Source of the DNA: a virus
DNA: 30,348 nucleotides
Strand: one strand, 5' to 3'
IMG/VR virus record: IMGVR_UViG_3300027906_000087
Location: 1 to 30,348 of that record
Of this stretch, positions 21,305 to 28,316 are shown one piece after another. Position 1 is the stretch's first letter, and each line of letters opens with the position of its first letter. Under the pieces are notes generated by a model. That model made no database searches, was not told where the DNA came from, and saw only the letters and a program-made list of their open reading frames with translations. Position numbers and translations under genes: made by a program.

Positions 21305-21520
21305 ATGTCACAGAAGTTAGAAGGAGAAGAGCTTCTTAAATTAAGAGAGCACGTTCTCAAATTATTGTTGAACAATTTTCCCAACCATCGCTCGAAATAT
21401 ATTTACGAGTGTGCAGATGATTGGTGTAGTAAACAAGTTACATCTAATGGAATCGTAGGTTACTTCAAGGCATACTACGGCAAATATGAAGGACAAGAAG
21501 GCAGCAAAGAAAATTATTAA
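21305..21520 (+). CDS. Small hypothetical protein
   Basis: 71 aa (MSQKLEGEELLKLREHVLKL ... YYGKYEGQEGSKENY). A long amphipathic helix then an aromatic, polar C-terminus; two Cys in CADDWC. It overlaps the next frame by 35 nt. First gene of the thyX/phoH/gp33 run. No family recognised. Confidence 0.6.
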   Translation: MSQKLEGEELLKLREHVLKLLLNNFPNHRSKYIYECADDWCSKQVTSNGIVGYFKAYYGKYEGQEGSKENY

Positions 21521-21761
21521 GATAGCAAAACAAAATCCCCTCCTTTATACCAAAGAAGAGGTAAAGTATGCTAAAATGGTACGTAAACGTATAAAACGTG
21601 AAGAGAAACAACATGAACGTGAAGTTAGTGAGCGTGACTCCAGAAGCAGAGAAGCACATGGGGTACGTAGCGAGGGTGAGCAACCCAAAGAACCAAGACA
21701 ACCCAAACGTCGCTGGTTTACTAAGTTATTGTATCAAGCACGGTCATTGGTCCGTCTTTGA
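21486..21761 (+). CDS. Small basic protein overlapping thyX
   Basis: 91 aa. The first ~40 residues (KKAAKKIIKIAKQNPLLYTK, then EEVKYAKMVRKRIKREEKQ) look like a genuine basic helical protein. The rest (SRSREAHGVRSEGEQPKEPR) is the other-frame image of the thyX N-terminus over 149 nt. The N-terminal part is probably translated; the long overlap suggests a lost stop codon or a real dual-coding stretch. Confidence 0.45.
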   Translation: MKDKKAAKKIIKIAKQNPLLYTKEEVKYAKMVRKRIKREEKQHEREVSERDSRSREAHGVRSEGEQPKEPRQPKRRWFTKLLYQARSLVRL

Positions 21762-22248
21762 ACAAGCATTTATGACTGTGGAAATCGAGACCACTCGTGG
21801 CCTCGCAGCACAGATACTAAGACATAGATCATTTACATTTCAAGAGTTCTCTCAGCGTTATGCTGATGTGAATTGGTTGAAGATGGGGATACCTATACCA
21901 GAACTTCGCAGTCAGGATGATAAGAATCGTCAGAATAGTATAGATGACATACCAGAAGAACAACAGAAGAGGCTCAAGAACCAGATCGGTAGGCACTTCT
22001 ATGAAGCGTTGGATTTATACAATGAACTTATACGTGAGGGTGTTGCGAAGGAATGTGCGAGATTTGTTCTCCCATTAGCATCACCAACCAGAATTTATAT
22101 GACTGGTAGTGTACGTTCGTGGGTTCATTACGTAGACCTACGCACTGGCCACGGTACTCAGAAGGAGCACATGGATATTGCTAATGCGTGTAAAGATATA
22201 CTTATAGAACAGTTCCCTGTTTGTGCTAAGGCACTGGAGTGGTTATGA
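21613..22248 (+). CDS. thyX: Flavin-dependent thymidylate synthase
   Basis: 211 aa from the ATG at 21613 (MNVKLVSVTP), preceded by GAAGAGAAA; the frame is open a little upstream with a GTG. The ThyX signature RHRx7S is R70-H71-R72 ... S80 (RHRSFTFQEFSQRY). It makes dTMP from dUMP using methylene-THF and FADH2/NADPH and is a usual cyanophage gene. The homotetramer is cytoplasmic. It supplies dTTP for phage DNA; its stop overlaps the next start (ATGA). Confidence 0.95.
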   Translation: MNVKLVSVTPEAEKHMGYVARVSNPKNQDNPNVAGLLSYCIKHGHWSVFEQAFMTVEIETTRGLAAQILRHRSFTFQEFSQRYADVNWLKMGIPIPELRSQDDKNRQNSIDDIPEEQQKRLKNQIGRHFYEALDLYNELIREGVAKECARFVLPLASPTRIYMTGSVRSWVHYVDLRTGHGTQKEHMDIANACKDILIEQFPVCAKALEWL

Positions 22249-22523
22249 TATTCTGGATAGGATTCTTTATCATGGTTGTTAATGAGGGGTTCGTTATTCT
22301 ACGACATCAATCTAAATTCTTTGCTCAGTTGAGGGAAGAGATCGTTAAAGATTTTGGTGATGGGTGGAAGAAATTCCATTCAACATTAGATTGGGTCTGG
22401 GTTGCTGGAGTTGTTCTAGGACTCATATTAGCAGGTACTCAGAGACTGACGGACATCGTTGCTCTTGTCACATTCTGGGGTTGTGTGCTAGTATTCGTTT
22501 ACATACCAAAGTGGATAGGATAA
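22245..22523 (+). CDS. Small membrane protein
   Basis: 92 aa from the ATG at 22245, which overlaps the thyX stop. Three hydrophobic segments: residues about 1-18 (MIFWIGFFIMVVNEGFVI), 48-65 (WVWVAGVVLGLILAG) and 70-90 (IVALVTFWGCVLVFVYIP), with a charged loop between the first two. No family recognised. Confidence 0.6.
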   Translation: MIFWIGFFIMVVNEGFVILRHQSKFFAQLREEIVKDFGDGWKKFHSTLDWVWVAGVVLGLILAGTQRLTDIVALVTFWGCVLVFVYIPKWIG

Positions 22524-22571
22524 GCGGAAACCTTAGCGTAAATCTAAATATTATTACTACTCTATACAATT

Positions 22572-22832
22572 ATGCCAACATACCCAGTAAAAAATAAAGA
22601 TACTGGAGAGACTAAAGAACTCTCCATGACAATGGCTGCTTATGATGAGTGGCGTAAGGAGAATCCTGATTGGGATAAGGATTGGATGGCAGGAGTTGGA
22701 AATTATTCTACAGAGGTAGGTGACTGGCAATCTAAGATGAGTAGAACTCATCCTGGTTGGACAGATATTATGAAAAATAAAATACTACCTAAAGCACCAA
22801 CTAATACATCTATTGCGGAGAAGTGGGGTTAA
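22572..22832 (+). CDS. Conserved-looking hypothetical protein
   Basis: 86 aa. The first residues (MPTYPVKNKDTGETKELSMT) resemble the N-terminal strand of FmdB-type zinc ribbons (MPTYxF...), but all zinc-binding cysteines are missing. The rest is Trp-rich (YDEWRKENPDWDKDWMAGV) and polar. I recall similar proteins upstream of phoH in cyanophages, with no assigned function. Its stop is 1 nt before the phoH start. Confidence 0.65.
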   Translation: MPTYPVKNKDTGETKELSMTMAAYDEWRKENPDWDKDWMAGVGNYSTEVGDWQSKMSRTHPGWTDIMKNKILPKAPTNTSIAEKWG

Positions 22833-22833
22833 T

Positions 22834-23586
22834 ATGCCAGCAAAGAAAAAAGTTACTAAAGCACCAGGAGCAGGTATGACTGCCAAGCAAAAGAAAAGAC
22901 GTAAGCCAATCAATCAGGAACTAATGTTTCCTGTTGAACCTATCACTGATAATCAGAAAATCTTCTTTGAAGAGTGGGATAAAGGTCAGATGCTTTATGC
23001 ATATGGTGTAGCAGGTACAGGTAAGACATTCATTGCCCTCTACAAGGCGTTGTGTGATGTACTTGGTGACTCTACTCCTTACGAGAAGATCTATGTTGTA
23101 CGGTCTCTTGTACCATCTAGAGAGATTGGTTTCTTACCTGGTGATGCTGATGACAAGTCATTCTTATATCAAGTACCATATAAGAAGATGGTACAGAGCA
23201 TGTTCCAGATGCCAGATGATAATGCATACGAGATGCTCTATGAGAATCTAAAGTCGCAGGATACTATTTCATTCTGGTCTACTAGTTTTATACGTGGTAC
23301 TACCTTTGATAATGCAATCATTATTATTGATGAGTGTCAGAACTTGAATTTTCACGAGTTAGATAGTATAATAACAAGAGTTGGACAAGATAGTAGGATC
23401 GTTTTCTGTGGAGACCAAGCTCAAACTGATCTAGTTAAGACCAATGAGCGTACTGGTATCCTAGACTTCCAAAAGATCATTGGATCTATGGAAGAGTTTT
23501 CTCTTGTTGAATTTGGCATAGAAGACATCGTTCGATCTGGTCTAGTTAAATCATATCTTATTAGTAAAATCAATGCTGGCCTATGA
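22834..23586 (+). CDS. phoH: PhoH-like P-loop ATPase
   Basis: 250 aa from the ATG at 22834 (MPAKKKVTKAPGAG). Walker A is GVAGTGKT (residues 58-65) and Walker B IIIIDECQN (162-170), followed by the sensor-like RIVFCGDQAQTD. PhoH proteins are ATPases in the helicase superfamily, phosphate-linked in bacteria and near-universal in marine phages; a role in RNA or nucleotide metabolism is proposed. The basic N-terminus is typical. The stop overlaps the next ATG. No clear PHO box is visible upstream. Confidence 0.95.
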   Translation: MPAKKKVTKAPGAGMTAKQKKRRKPINQELMFPVEPITDNQKIFFEEWDKGQMLYAYGVAGTGKTFIALYKALCDVLGDSTPYEKIYVVRSLVPSREIGFLPGDADDKSFLYQVPYKKMVQSMFQMPDDNAYEMLYENLKSQDTISFWSTSFIRGTTFDNAIIIIDECQNLNFHELDSIITRVGQDSRIVFCGDQAQTDLVKTNERTGILDFQKIIGSMEEFSLVEFGIEDIVRSGLVKSYLISKINAGL

Positions 23587-24272
23587 AATTTAATCATGTA
23601 GAGGGAGTGATCCCCATTGAAATGTCAGCAAGTATAGTCAACCACAAGCGTGTATACGTTACACCAGATGGTGACAAGTTTCCATCAGTTACTACTGTCA
23701 TTAGCAACAATGCTAAGAAGATGGCAGGTATTGCTAGGTGGAGGGAACGTGTTGGTATGGAGGAAGCGAATCGAGTATCCGCAAGATCAACTAAGAGAGG
23801 TACAACCTATCACTCTATAGTTGAGGACTACTTTAACAATAAGTTAGAGATAGAAAAGTATAAAGATTCTCCGCTTCCTACTGTTATGTTCTATCAATCA
23901 GTGGATACTCTGAACAGGATAAATAATATTTACTTGCAGGAGGCCGCTCTATACTCCAAACACTTAGAGTTAGCGGGACGAGTTGATTGTATTGCAGAGT
24001 TCGATGGGGAATTATCTATTATCGACTTCAAGACATCAGCAACACCAAAGCGAGAAGAATATCTAACTGATTACTTCGTGCAAGAAACTGCTTATGCATG
24101 TATGCTCCAAGAGTTATACGATGTTAGCGTTAAAAAAATAGTGACCATCGTTGCTTGTGAGAATGGGGAAACTCAGGTGAAAGTACTTCCACCTAAGAAA
24201 GAATACTTCATCACATTAATGGGTTACATCCACGAATACCAAGAACGTTATGGACAAAAAACAATTACTTGA
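23583..24272 (+). CDS. PD-(D/E)XK exonuclease
   Basis: 229 aa. The nuclease core is E120 (IYLQE), D135 (GRVDCIAEF) and D148-F-K150 (IIDFKTS), followed by the QETAYACML motif of RecB/Cas4/MGME1-like exonucleases. H77 (GTTYHSIVEDYF) matches the upstream His of this group. Such enzymes process single-stranded DNA ends in phage replication and recombination. It overlaps phoH by 4 nt and gp33 by 23 nt. Confidence 0.85.
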   Translation: MKFNHVEGVIPIEMSASIVNHKRVYVTPDGDKFPSVTTVISNNAKKMAGIARWRERVGMEEANRVSARSTKRGTTYHSIVEDYFNNKLEIEKYKDSPLPTVMFYQSVDTLNRINNIYLQEAALYSKHLELAGRVDCIAEFDGELSIIDFKTSATPKREEYLTDYFVQETAYACMLQELYDVSVKKIVTIVACENGETQVKVLPPKKEYFITLMGYIHEYQERYGQKTIT

Positions 24273-24504
24273 GGATAAATTTATGACAGCTGCGAAGTTT
24301 TCGCAGGAAGTGGAAAAGATTGCACTACACAATCTTGATATGAATTATATTGATTCGGTTATCCATTACTGTGAAGAAAATGAGATAGAACTAGATAGTG
24401 TTACTAAATTGATTAGTAAACCACTTAAAGAGAAGTTGCGTCACGAGGCTCAACAACTCAACTTCATGAAGAAAACAAGTCGTGCCAAATTAATGCTAGT
24501 ATGA
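24250..24504 (+). CDS. 33: gp33-like late transcription accessory protein
   Basis: 84 aa, helical. The sequence KFSQEVEKIALHNLDMNYID through ENEIELDSVTKLISKPLKEKLRHEAQ fits T4 gp33, which links RNA polymerase's beta flap to the gp45 sliding clamp and, with gp55, activates late promoters. The late motifs throughout this window are its expected targets. It overlaps the exonuclease by 23 nt and the next gene by 4 nt. Confidence 0.8.
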   Translation: MDKKQLLEDKFMTAAKFSQEVEKIALHNLDMNYIDSVIHYCEENEIELDSVTKLISKPLKEKLRHEAQQLNFMKKTSRAKLMLV

Positions 24505-24860
24505 GATCTAATTTTTTCCAATCCGAATTAGTCCGTGGTGACATTCAAGAGATGGTAGAACTCCAGCAGTTCTGCTTCAGATCTGCTATGAATTTTATGC
24601 TACTTGATCCAGAAAGAAAGTTTGAATATTTTGATGCATTGGAAAGACTCATTGAGAAACAGAAAGTATTCTATGCTCGTATAGAATTGAGTGATGACCC
24701 TGAAGCACAGTCAGTCAAGGAAACTATGAAGCAAGGTATCATTATGTTGGGTGCAACTCCTGATACTAGGATGCAAGACATGTTTGATGAATTATTGGGA
24801 AAGGTGGCCAAGTTTAGAGAAGATCTGAAGGCAAAGTTGGAGCAAGATAACGGAAAGTAA
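24501..24860 (+). CDS. DUF1825-family protein
   Basis: 119 aa. FFQSELVRGDIQEMVELQQF, the DALERLIEKQKVFYARIELSDDPEAQ region and 'TPDTRMQDMFDELLGKVAKFREDLKAKLE' match the cyanobacterial/cyanophage DUF1825 family (F-x-S-E-x-V ... M-E-x-L-x-x-R-x-R-I-F-x-x-R-x-E-L-S-x-D). It is helical and of unknown function. The family in cyanobacteria suggests that the phage copy was taken from a host. ATGA overlap with gp33. Confidence 0.75.
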   Translation: MRSNFFQSELVRGDIQEMVELQQFCFRSAMNFMLLDPERKFEYFDALERLIEKQKVFYARIELSDDPEAQSVKETMKQGIIMLGATPDTRMQDMFDELLGKVAKFREDLKAKLEQDNGK

Positions 24861-24914
24861 ACCAAACCGAAAGATAGTATAAAGGAAACGGTGTTTTGTG
24901 TGAATTCCATGTTA

Positions 24915-24920
24915 TATAAT
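24915..24920 (+). promoter_or_regulatory. Possible -10 box
   Basis: TATAAT in ATGTTATATAATATG, 23 nt before the 45-aa gene. A TTGACA-like -35 is not evident at the right spacing, so this is a weak candidate. Confidence 0.3.
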
Positions 24921-24942
24921 ATGTGGAACCCAACACAGAACA

Positions 24943-25080
24943 ATGCTACAAACTTTAAAGTGGTCGGAAGACGGAGAATTATCACAACTTGACATGGAGA
25001 AGGTACTGAGTGCCTTAGAAGAGCAGAGTACTGAGTATGTTGTCGAACATGAGCAACCAATTCTGAGTACAAACAAATGA
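24943..25080 (+). CDS. Tiny acidic protein
   Basis: 45 aa (MLQTLKWSEDGELSQLDMEK...), acidic and helical. It overlaps the next start (ATGA). No family recognised; support is its Leu/Glu spacing and coupling. Confidence 0.45.
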   Translation: MLQTLKWSEDGELSQLDMEKVLSALEEQSTEYVVEHEQPILSTNK

Positions 25081-25235
25081 GTGGTGATCCAGGACTAACT
25101 GAACCAGTTATCTTTTACACGAGTGAGATGACTATAGCAAAGAGAATTTTGCTGAAGCACCACACACATACAGTTCAATCTAAAGAGGAGTATCATCTGA
25201 CAAGGTGGAGAACTGGGAGCACTCTTCAGGAATAA
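25077..25235 (+). CDS. Small hypothetical protein
   Basis: 52 aa (MSGDPGLTEPVIFYTSEMTI...), with a His-rich stretch (LLKHHTHTV) and a basic/Thr end. ATGA overlap with the 45-aa gene. A terminator begins 12 nt after its stop. No family recognised. Confidence 0.45.
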   Translation: MSGDPGLTEPVIFYTSEMTIAKRILLKHHTHTVQSKEEYHLTRWRTGSTLQE

Positions 25236-25246
25236 TTAATAATTCA

Positions 25247-25269
25247 GGGGGTTGACAAACCCCCTTTTT
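25247..25269 (+). terminator. Terminator overlapping the gp32 promoter
   Basis: GGGGGTT (25247-25253), loop GACA, AACCCCC (25258-25264), then TTTTTC. The loop and right arm junction contain the TTGACA (25252-25257) of the downstream promoter. Confidence 0.88.
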
Positions 25270-25283
25270 CTGTGCTATAAATA
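25252..25283 (+). promoter_or_regulatory. gp32 promoter: TTGACA plus late motif
   Basis: TTGACA (25252-25257) and TATAAATA (25276-25283), 18 nt apart: the same 'early box plus late core' combination as psbA. The -35 hexamer lies inside the preceding terminator hairpin. Confidence 0.6.
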
Positions 25284-25286
25284 GTA

Positions 25287-25476
25287 TATCGGCGTAATTA
25301 ACCGATACGGGAGTGACTGAATAAACTTGCTGGCATAAGGCTAGTTAAGGTGATGAGACACAGGTGGTGCTGCTTCCCCCAAGGAAGAACCGACCTACCA
25401 GTCGGGTCTCAGATAGTACAGTAAAAATCTACTAATGTAGCAATGCCCTGTACTTGTTGGTATACATTAATCCAAC
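25287..25476 (+). ncRNA. Structured leader of gp32
   Basis: Stems found by eye: TATCGG/CCGATA (25287-25292/25302-25307), right at the predicted transcript start; outer TGAGAC/GTCTCA (25354-25359/25406-25411) enclosing CTTCC/GGAAG (25373-25377/25383-25387) and CCGAC/GTCGG (25390-25394/25401-25405); GTACAG/CTGTAC (25416-25421/25448-25453) enclosing CTAC/GTAG; and GTTGG/CCAAC (25456-25460/25472-25476). No ORF occupies it. It could control gp32 translation (T4 gp32 binds its own mRNA at a leader pseudoknot), act as a riboswitch, or be an independent small RNA. I could not match it to a known riboswitch class. Confidence 0.5.
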
Positions 25477-25519
25477 CTCCCACCCCAAACCAAATCCAAT
25501 AAAATCTAAGGTAATCTAA

Positions 25520-26416
25520 ATGTCGTTTGCTAGTTTAAAGAAAAAGTCTGGTCAGAATCTACAGTTTCTACAAAAAGAATTGGAGAAGTCTGTTAGTGGT
25601 AAGAATGTTGATGAGAGATTCTGGAAGCCAGAGGTAGATGCATCAGGTAATGGTTATGCTGTTATCCGTTTCCTTCCTGCACCTGATGGGGAGACAGTTC
25701 CCTGGGCAAAAGTATATTCACATGCTTTTCAAGGGCCAGGAGGATGGTACATTGAGAACAGTTTAACAACTCTTGGTGAAAAAGATCCAGTAGGTGAGGT
25801 TAATCGCCGTCTCTGGAACAGTGGTGAAGAAGCAGACAAGGACACTGCACGTAGACAGAAGCGTAAGTTGTCCTACTACAGTAACATTCTTGTTGTAAAG
25901 GATCCTAAGAATCCTGATAACGAGGGTAAAACATTTCTGTATAAGTATGGTAAGAAGATCCATGATAAGATTCTTGCAGCAATGCAACCTGAGTTCCAAG
26001 ATGAGACACCAGTAAATGTGTTTGATTTCTGGGAAGGTGCTAACTTCAAGTTGAAGATCAAGAAAGTAGCAGGGTTCTGGAATTATGATAGCAGTGAGTT
26101 TGATTCTGTTAGTGCTCTTAGTTCAGATGATTCTGAATTGGAAGCAACGTGGAAGAAGGAGCACTCGCTAGAAGCATTCCTTGCTAAGGATCAGTTCAAA
26201 TCTTTTGAAGATCTAGAAAGAAGGTTGAGTTTTGTATTAGGTACTGCCAAACGTGCTGCTGTATCAACAGTAGATACTGAGGAGTATGAGCCAGTCAAGG
26301 CCCCAGAACAATCTTCTTTTCGTGCTAAAGTAAGTGCGAACATACCAGTGAAAGAAGAATCAATAGTTGAAGATGATGATGCACTCTCCTACTTCAGACA
26401 ACTTGCAGAGGAGTAA
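25520..26416 (+). CDS. 32: gp32-like single-stranded DNA-binding protein
   Basis: 298 aa. It fits T4 gp32: a basic, helical N-terminus with KKKSG (LAST-like, for cooperative binding), a central OB-fold-type domain (residues about 30-220, with VIRFLPAPDGETVPWAKVYS, GGWYIENSLTTLGEKDP, LSYYSNILVVKDPKNPDNEG), and a low-complexity acidic C-terminus (EESIVEDDDALSYFRQLAEE) for partner binding. Unlike T4 gp32 it has no Cys, so the zinc site is missing. It coats ssDNA during replication, recombination and repair. A long structured leader precedes it and pebS overlaps its 3' end. Confidence 0.92.
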   Translation: MSFASLKKKSGQNLQFLQKELEKSVSGKNVDERFWKPEVDASGNGYAVIRFLPAPDGETVPWAKVYSHAFQGPGGWYIENSLTTLGEKDPVGEVNRRLWNSGEEADKDTARRQKRKLSYYSNILVVKDPKNPDNEGKTFLYKYGKKIHDKILAAMQPEFQDETPVNVFDFWEGANFKLKIKKVAGFWNYDSSEFDSVSALSSDDSELEATWKKEHSLEAFLAKDQFKSFEDLERRLSFVLGTAKRAAVSTVDTEEYEPVKAPEQSSFRAKVSANIPVKEESIVEDDDALSYFRQLAEE

Positions 26417-27038
26417 TGATCTCTGGAAAAACTACAGGTCAGCAGTCTTTGAGACTTTCCCTGACCTGAAGTTTGAGAAACAACATGTTCATTGGACTAA
26501 CGAAAAGGATGTCCATCTTACTGCTGACCTGTATTCAGGTCAGTATTTTATTAAGTCGAGACATGTTGATATCTGGGATGACAAATTAAATATCCATAAC
26601 AATGTGATCTATCCTAAGACAGGGCATAACCTTCCCTGTTTCGGGATGGATCTTATGGGTTTCTTTGAGAAGAAAGTTATCATAGTATTTGATTTCCAAC
26701 ATCCAGTTGAAAATTATGTACTTAATGTACCACCATTACCTAAAGCAGAAGGAACCTATCGTTTCTTTGAACCAGGTAATCATTTCTCTGAGAATATATT
26801 TGTTAGATACTGTGAGATGTCACAGGTTGACACTTACTTACCAACATTCAAATATTATCTGTCACTCTATAAAGAGATGATAGATAAAGCAAAACCTACT
26901 GGTACTGATACCAGTCTGTATAAAGATTTTGATAAGTATATGATAAGACTTGATCCTATCTCAGGATACCTATCTAATTCATTTGGAAAGGAAGAGTCTG
27001 AAAAACTAATCAAAGAATTCTTTTTCAGTTATGCTTGA
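26373..27038 (+). CDS. pebS: Phycoerythrobilin synthase (ferredoxin-dependent bilin reductase)
   Basis: About 221 aa from the ATG at 26373. The start is uncertain (TTG 26367, ATG 26376 or 26379 also possible), all overlapping gp32. It aligns well with PebS of P-SSM2 as I recall it: YPKTGHNLPCFGMDLMGF, KKVIIVFDFQHP, YRFFEPGNHFSENIFVRYC, DFDKYMIRLDPISGY. The two catalytic aspartates (D105 and D206 in PebS) are present here as the Asp of FGMDLM and of RLDPISG, exactly 101 residues apart. PebS reduces biliverdin IXa to phycoerythrobilin in two two-electron steps using ferredoxin. No heme oxygenase (ho1) is in this window. Confidence 0.93.
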   Translation: MMMHSPTSDNLQRSNDLWKNYRSAVFETFPDLKFEKQHVHWTNEKDVHLTADLYSGQYFIKSRHVDIWDDKLNIHNNVIYPKTGHNLPCFGMDLMGFFEKKVIIVFDFQHPVENYVLNVPPLPKAEGTYRFFEPGNHFSENIFVRYCEMSQVDTYLPTFKYYLSLYKEMIDKAKPTGTDTSLYKDFDKYMIRLDPISGYLSNSFGKEESEKLIKEFFFSYA

Positions 27039-27735
27039 CTTAGTAGACGATCTAGCATCCTTAATCACTCAGGTGATGGAAAGTTTCCCTGATGTTGAAC
27101 CATTAGAGAGTCCTATCCCTGAAGTGAATAAGGATGACTTGATCATTACAAACAAGATGTATAAGTGTCCTTCACTTAGGAAGATGCACTTGGAGTTGGC
27201 AGACTTAAAGGGACTAAAGATATTACATTCTATATTCTATCCTGATCCACGTTACAATCTACCTATCTTTGGGTGTGATGTGGTTGCTACTGAGAAGGCA
27301 GTGACTGCTGCTATCGTTGATGTATCTCCTATGAGTGGTGTTGATGATAGATTCTACAGTAAGATAAGAGAGATCAGTAACAGGTATAGTTTCAGTGAGA
27401 GAAGGCCACTTCCATTGTGGGCAGATGAAATCTTCTCACCTTACTGTAAGTTCATGCGTCTTAGTAACTTCATGGACATGACAAATTTCTATTGCATTGT
27501 ATCTGAATACCTTAATGTTTTCTCTAATGATCTGTATCATTCAGTGATAGATGATAAAGAATATAATAGAGTGATGCTAAGGTTTGATGATCAGATATAT
27601 TATTGTAATCAACAGAAGAAGAATGATAAGACTCGTGGTATACTAGAGAAGTTATTTGATAAGGAATGGGCAGAAGAATACATAAACACAGTACTTTTTG
27701 ATTTACCATGTCTAAAAGAACAGCAGGAGAAGTAG
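27031..27735 (+). CDS. pcyA: Phycocyanobilin:ferredoxin oxidoreductase
   Basis: 234 aa. PcyA makes phycocyanobilin from biliverdin IXa with four ferredoxin electrons. Family blocks: RKMHLELADLKGLKILHSIF, PRYNLPIFGCDVVA, QQKKNDKTRGILEKLF and EEYINTVLFDLP. The catalytic residues of Synechocystis PcyA (E76, H88, D105) correspond to E55, H66 and D83. The N-terminus is about 20 residues shorter than cyanobacterial PcyA. It overlaps pebS by 8 nt, so the two reductases are co-translated. The same pool of biliverdin would be shared between them. Confidence 0.95.
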   Translation: MLDLVDDLASLITQVMESFPDVEPLESPIPEVNKDDLIITNKMYKCPSLRKMHLELADLKGLKILHSIFYPDPRYNLPIFGCDVVATEKAVTAAIVDVSPMSGVDDRFYSKIREISNRYSFSERRPLPLWADEIFSPYCKFMRLSNFMDMTNFYCIVSEYLNVFSNDLYHSVIDDKEYNRVMLRFDDQIYYCNQQKKNDKTRGILEKLFDKEWAEEYINTVLFDLPCLKEQQEK

Positions 27736-27893
27736 CAGGTCATCCACTATGGATGCTACCAATGATGTTATTGATAACGTTCGGTGGTATAGAAGCATTG
27801 CATACTATGGCACATCTCCATCAAGAAATGGATGTTCATGGTGTTTGTAAACGGAACAAGGAATACATTGAGAGTAAAGATGACGATTATTAA
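27708..27893 (+). CDS. Small membrane protein after pcyA
   Basis: 61 aa, overlapping pcyA by 28 nt. A hydrophobic helix at about residues 12-30 (HPLWMLPMMLLITFGGIEAL), a His-rich segment (HTMAHLHQEMDVHGVC) and an acidic end (YIESKDDDY). The His/Cys cluster could bind metal or heme, which is speculation. Last gene of the gp32 transcript, with a terminator 7 nt after its stop. Confidence 0.6.
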   Translation: MSKRTAGEVAGHPLWMLPMMLLITFGGIEALHTMAHLHQEMDVHGVCKRNKEYIESKDDDY

Positions 27894-27900
27894 AGTGGCA

Positions 27901-27928
27901 CAGGGGATCACACGACCCCCTGTTTTTT
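27901..27928 (+). terminator. Terminator of the gp32-pebS-pcyA unit
   Basis: CAGGGGATC/GACCCCCTG (one mismatch) around an ACAC loop, followed by TTTTTT at 27923-27928. Confidence 0.88.
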
Positions 27929-27932
27929 ATTG

Positions 27933-27938
27933 TATAAT
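27933..27938 (+). promoter_or_regulatory. Possible -10 box
   Basis: TATAAT 22 nt before the GTG of the 75-aa gene, directly after the terminator. No clear -35. Confidence 0.35.
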
Positions 27939-27960
27939 ATGATTAGTTAAAAGAAGACAA

Positions 27961-28188
27961 GTGTTAGCAGAGTTATTACAATTAGCTGAAGCAGTCATGG
28001 TAGCTACCACCTTATCAGTTGGTCTTGTGGCCACAGGTTCTTCTGTTATCAATGGTACAGCACCTCCAGATCTCACTACATTTATTCAGTCTGTCCAACC
28101 ACCGTATGAGTCTGATGACAAAAGGATATATCCTGAGAAGGATGAAGAGAAGGAACTCAATCCTCCAGAAGAAAGACTCCAACAGTAG
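27961..28188 (+). CDS. Small membrane-anchored protein
   Basis: 75 aa from a GTG start with AAGAAGA just upstream. Residues about 5-32 are hydrophobic (LLQLAEAVMVATTLSVGLVA and TGSSVING), then a polar Glu/Lys/Pro-rich tail (EKDEEKELNPPEERLQQ). Possibly an exported protein with an uncleaved signal. Bracketed by terminators, so a single-gene unit. No family recognised. Confidence 0.6.
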   Translation: MLAELLQLAEAVMVATTLSVGLVATGSSVINGTAPPDLTTFIQSVQPPYESDDKRIYPEKDEEKELNPPEERLQQ

Positions 28189-28205
28189 TATTAAAATTTC
28201 TTATC

Positions 28206-28234
28206 AGGATCATCAGAAATGATGATCCTTTTTT
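28206..28234 (+). terminator. Intrinsic terminator with GAAA loop
   Basis: AGGATCATCA/TGATGATCCT, a perfect 10-bp stem around a GAAA tetraloop, followed by a T-run. Confidence 0.94.
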
Positions 28235-28259
28235 GTGTGGATAACTAGGCATTTATACC

Positions 28260-28289
28260 TTGACAAGACCTTAACGTTTGCTATATAAT
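28260..28289 (+). promoter_or_regulatory. hli promoter
   Basis: TTGACA (28260-28265), an 18-nt spacer, and TATAAT (28284-28289): close to consensus. The first hli ATG is 28 nt downstream. Confidence 0.75.
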
Positions 28290-28316
28290 TATGTTACATT
28301 ACTTTACAAAAGTTAT

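Noticed and set aside
22364-22597. 77-codon plus-strand ORF over the membrane gene after thyX
   Set aside because: It is an alternate-frame shadow of the 92-aa membrane protein, which has an ATGA link to thyX.
25287-25476. Cobalamin, SAM, TPP or hammerhead-type element in the gp32 leader
   Set aside because: By eye the conserved cores of these classes do not match; only a weak B12-box-like AGTCGGG is present.
26416-26448. ATG overlapping the gp32 stop as the pebS start
   Set aside because: It is in a different frame from the PebS sequence; pebS must start inside gp32.
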